Both the position numbers and the translations under genes were made by a program. Below are positions 61,790-64,000 of a DNA stretch of 64,000 nt, in pieces; position 1 is the first letter of the stretch, and every line of letters starts with the position of its first letter. The DNA is from Nocardioides renjunii (GTDB lineage: Bacteria > Actinomycetota > Actinomycetes > Propionibacteriales > Nocardioidaceae): positions 3,224,001 to 3,288,000 of the forward strand of contig NZ_CP141058.1 in NCBI RefSeq assembly GCF_034661175.1, read 5' to 3'. The notes under the pieces were generated by a model, which made no database searches, was not told the DNA's origin, and was given only the letters and a program-made list of their open reading frames with translations.

Positions 61790-61944
61790 CCGTCTGCTGC
61801 TCGTCGGGCGGCGCGTCGGCCACCTCGTCGTCGTACGGCGCGCGGTTGGGCGCTCCCGCCCACGTTGGGATGGTCCGTGTCGAATGGCTGGCCGAACGCC
61901 CGTCCGGGCAAGCGTCTGCGTACGGACTACCGGCGTGGGACGAG

Positions 61945-61998
61945 GAGCGGTGAGTGAGACCGGTTTCCGGCGCGAGGAACCTGCCTCATTCACCGCTC
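61945..61998. repeat. Imperfect palindrome, copy 2 of the TGAGTGAG repeat
   Basis: GAGCGGTGAGTGAG at the left arm (61945) faces CTCATTCACCGCTC at the right arm (ending 61998), and GAACCTGCCTCA matches copy 1 at 12029-12086. The arms have diverged in their inner part. It lies in the 301-base gap between ku and the alpha/beta hydrolase, whose first part (61790-61944) holds nothing recognisable. Confidence 0.75.
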
Positions 61999-62010
61999 GG
62001 TCGGCCCCGG

Positions 62011-62075
62011 GGATAGTCCCCATCAAACGGGTCGTCCGCGGCGCGTCCTGACGACCCGTTTGATGGGGACTATCC
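62011..62075. repeat. Perfect 26-bp palindrome near the ku 3' side
   Basis: GGATAGTCCCCATCAAACGG followed by GTCGTC (62011-62036) pairs perfectly with 62050-62075 around a 13-base GC loop. It starts 12 bases after the TGAGTGAG repeat and ends 15 bases before the stop of the convergent alpha/beta hydrolase gene. The arm contains an unusual AT-rich core (CATCAAAC). It may be a bidirectional terminator or a mobile palindromic repeat. Confidence 0.8.
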
Positions 62076-62090
62076 GGCGGGCGCGCCGGG

Positions 62091-63014
62091 TCAGAGTCCC
62101 GCGAGCTCCCGGAGGTCGGCGAGGATCTCGTCGTACCTCGCGACCAGCGAGATGTGTCCCTCGTCGTCGAACAGGTGCGCCCGCGCGCCGGGGATCGCGC
62201 CGGCGAGCCAGCGCCCGTGGGCGAACGGCACCATCTTGTCGTGGGCGCCCTGCCACACCGAGACGGGCACGGTGAGGTCGGCGACGTCGAACCCCCACGG
62301 CCGCACGATCTGCAGCGTGTCCTCGACCATCCCGACCGGTCCCTGCGCCATGGCGTGGCGGAAGGAGGCGGCGACGACCTCCGCGAACTCGCCGGTCAGG
62401 GCACTGGCGTCCACCTCGTCGACCAGGCCACCGAAGGCCGCGACGATGTCGTCGGCCGTGACCGCGCCGAGCTCCTCGGCCTGCTCGACGGCGATCGTCC
62501 GGAAGGCCTCACGACCGGCGACGGCGGCCTCGAAGTCACGGACGTTCTCCGGCCCCATGCCCGCGTCCCAGTCGAGGCCGTCGGCGCCGTGGGGCGCGAC
62601 GCCGGCGAGGCTGGCGACCGCGCGGCACCGGTCCGGCATCGTGGCGGCGCAGGCCAGGGCGCGGGGTCCGCCGCCGGAGTGCCCGAGGGTGACGAAGGCA
62701 TCCGTCCCGAGGTGGTCGAGCAGCGTCGCGGAGTCCTCGGCGTCGGCGACGAGCGGGACCGGCCATCCGTCCGGCGTCGGTCGCGGGGTGGAGGCGCCGT
62801 AGCCGGGACGCGAGTACGTCACCAGACGGAGGCCGGCGCGTCCGGCCGCGTCCCACAGCGACGGGTCGACGACAGCGGCGCTCGGCGTGCCGGAGTGGTG
62901 CAGGAGCGTGACGCCGTCGGTGGCGCCGCCGACGAGGAACTCCAGCCGCCGGCCGTCGGGCAGGGTCAGCGACTGGGGGATCGACTGGGGGATCGACTGG
63001 GGAGCAGAGGTCAT
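62091..63014 (-). CDS. Alpha/beta hydrolase
   Basis: A 307-residue serine hydrolase. The nucleophile elbow is LGHSGGGPRA with the serine at about residue 114; the His is in LFDDEGHISLVARY and the acid in VWQGAHDKMVPF, completing the triad. The oxyanion motif is LLHHSGTPSAAVV. The first 18 residues carry IPQS repeated three times, made by a 12-base tandem repeat in the DNA. ATG 63014. It follows the carboxyltransferase gene by 17 bases and may be co-transcribed. Substrate unknown. Confidence 0.9.
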   Translation of the reverse strand: MTSAPQSIPQSIPQSLTLPDGRRLEFLVGGATDGVTLLHHSGTPSAAVVDPSLWDAAGRAGLRLVTYSRPGYGASTPRPTPDGWPVPLVADAEDSATLLDHLGTDAFVTLGHSGGGPRALACAATMPDRCRAVASLAGVAPHGADGLDWDAGMGPENVRDFEAAVAGREAFRTIAVEQAEELGAVTADDIVAAFGGLVDEVDASALTGEFAEVVAASFRHAMAQGPVGMVEDTLQIVRPWGFDVADLTVPVSVWQGAHDKMVPFAHGRWLAGAIPGARAHLFDDEGHISLVARYDEILADLRELAGL

Positions 63015-63031
63015 GCCGGATCGTGGCACGC

Positions 63032-64000
63032 TCACGAGGCGTGGGCCACCGACGCCCGCGTCATCCGCCGCAGCTGCGCCCCCACCTCCGCGGCGACGGC
63101 CACGGCCAGCTCGGCGCGGGTCTCGCCCTCGACCTCGGGCACGACGTGCTGCACGACCCCGTCGGCCAGCAGGTCGGCGGCCCGCACCCGCTGGGCCGAC
63201 GCCATCTCGGCGGCGTGGTCGACGTCGCCGTGGACGATGATGCTCGCCCCCTCGGGCGGCAGGGGCGAGAGCCACGCGTGCTCGGTCGCGACCACCGTGC
63301 GGGCGGGCAGGAACGCGAGCGCCCCTCCCCCGCACCCCTGACCGAGGATCACCGACACCGTCGGCACCTTCATCGTCGTCAGCGTGGCGATGCACCGGGC
63401 GATCTCGCCGGCGATGGCACGTTCCTCCGCATCCGGAGACAGCTCGGCGCCCGGGGTGTCGATGACACTGACCAGGGGCAGGCCGAGCTCCTCGGCCAGC
63501 CGCATGCCGCGGCGCGCCTCGCGCAGCGCGCCCGGGCCCATCGCGTGGCCGGGTGCCTGGCGTGAGCGGTCCTGCCCGATGACGACGCACGGCTGGTCGT
63601 CGAGGCGGGTGAGGGCAACCATCACGGTGGAGTCGCGCTCCCCCTCGTCGGTGCCCCGCAGCTGCAGCGTCCCGGCCGCGCCGTGGGCCAGCAGGTCGCG
63701 CACGCCGGCCCGGTCCGTACGACGCGTGCGCTCGACGCTGTCCCAGGCGGCGTGGTCGCCGATGGTCTGCGCCGGGCGCGCGGGGAGCTGGCCGGGGCCG
63801 GGCGGGTCGACGAGCACCGCGAGCGCGGCCTCGACCATCGCCGGGAGGTCCTCGGCGGCGACGACGCCGTCGATGACGCCGACGGCCGCGAGGTTCTCCG
63901 CCACCTGCACGCCGGGGCGGAACGGCCGGCCGTGCAGCCCCTCGTAGACCTTGGGGCCGAGGAAGCCGACCAACGCTCCCGGCTCGGCCACGGTCACGTG
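63032..64000 (-). CDS. Acetyl/acyl-CoA carboxylase carboxyltransferase, AccD-AccA type (5' end outside window)
   Basis: The visible 323 residues begin inside a carboxyltransferase: TVAEPGALVGFLGPKVYEGL is the end of a beta-type (AccD) half. The alpha-type (AccA) half follows with RQAPGHAMGPGALREARRGM, LPLVSVIDTPGAELSPDAEE, VPTVSVILGQGCGGGALAFL and HAWLSPLPPEGASIIVHGDV. The gene therefore fuses the two halves, as in some actinobacterial proteins, and its first part lies beyond the right edge. It would transfer carboxyl from biotin to an acyl-CoA. The GTG at 63995-63997 is internal to the coding region. Confidence 0.85.
   Translation of the reverse strand, partial: HVTVAEPGALVGFLGPKVYEGLHGRPFRPGVQVAENLAAVGVIDGVVAAEDLPAMVEAALAVLVDPPGPGQLPARPAQTIGDHAAWDSVERTRRTDRAGVRDLLAHGAAGTLQLRGTDEGERDSTVMVALTRLDDQPCVVIGQDRSRQAPGHAMGPGALREARRGMRLAEELGLPLVSVIDTPGAELSPDAEERAIAGEIARCIATLTTMKVPTVSVILGQGCGGGALAFLPARTVVATEHAWLSPLPPEGASIIVHGDVDHAAEMASAQRVRAADLLADGVVQHVVPEVEGETRAELAVAVAAEVGAQLRRMTRASVAHAS

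Overview
The window is about 64 kb of very GC-rich, densely packed chromosome from an actinobacterium. The organism is most likely in or near Nocardioides (Nocardioidaceae). That placement is inferred from gene content and style: a tmRNA with an ADSNRNDFALAA tag, an FtsEX/M23/SmpB/PrfB block, DUF3039, DUF3048 and DUF2017 proteins, a GlgX-TreY-TreZ trehalose operon, an actinobacterial Tad pilus cluster, a c-di-AMP riboswitch before an NlpC/P60 hydrolase, and Ku with split LigD proteins. I see no prophage, insertion sequence, CRISPR array, rRNA or tRNA. Nearly all genes have ordinary actinobacterial codon use, so this looks like core chromosome with a few accessory patches.

Layout. 1-7.7 kb: a truncated NUDIX-DUF429 gene, DUF2017 and clpS diverging from pncB; a large LuxR-type ATPase regulator; a DUF4242-methyltransferase fusion; pncA. 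7.7-12 kb: DUF1697, a lipoprotein, the divergent lysG-like/lysE pair, a 340-bp imperfect inverted repeat, and an ASCH-HhH protein. 12-25 kb: hppD with a divergent AsnC regulator, several regulators (HxlR, IclR, TetR), a helicase coupled to DUF3039, YqgE, a DUF3048 lipoprotein, a riboswitch-controlled NlpC/P60 hydrolase, a FabG-like reductase, a PAP2 membrane protein, HIT, an Imm5-like protein and a cytosolic BtuF-like protein. 25-34 kb: ssrA, a CNNM/CBS protein, and an amino-sugar operon (ROK repressor, sugar-binding lipoprotein, two permeases, GH3 NagZ-like hexosaminidase, ROK kinase). 34-43 kb: amidohydrolase, smpB, M23 peptidase, ftsX, ftsE, an L7/L12-CTD protein, prfB, an acyltransferase-3/SGNH protein and a Tat-exported glycine-rich protein. 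43-50.5 kb: a secreted protein and glgX-treY-treZ. 50.6-58.7 kb: the tad operon, an FAD oxidoreductase and a two-component system with a small secreted peptide. 58.8-64 kb: ligD polymerase and ligD ligase diverging from ku, a pair of long palindromes, an alpha/beta hydrolase and a truncated acyl-CoA carboxyltransferase.

How the parts fit. ClpS, SmpB, tmRNA and PrfB serve protein quality control and ribosome rescue. PncA and PncB form the two steps of nicotinamide salvage. The ROK/ABC/GH3/ROK operon would import and phosphorylate an amino sugar released from wall or chitin material; it has no ATPase and probably borrows a shared one. FtsEX with the M23 protein and the NlpC/P60 protein handle septal peptidoglycan cleavage. 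Ku with LigD polymerase and ligase form the core of non-homologous end joining.

The most unusual signals are non-coding: a giant imperfect hairpin at 10826-11163, two copies of a TGAGTGAG-type palindrome (12029-12086 and 61945-61998), a perfect 26-bp palindrome at 62011-62075, and at least fifteen genes with a TANNNT hexamer only 6-8 bases before the start codon, which implies pervasive leaderless transcription.
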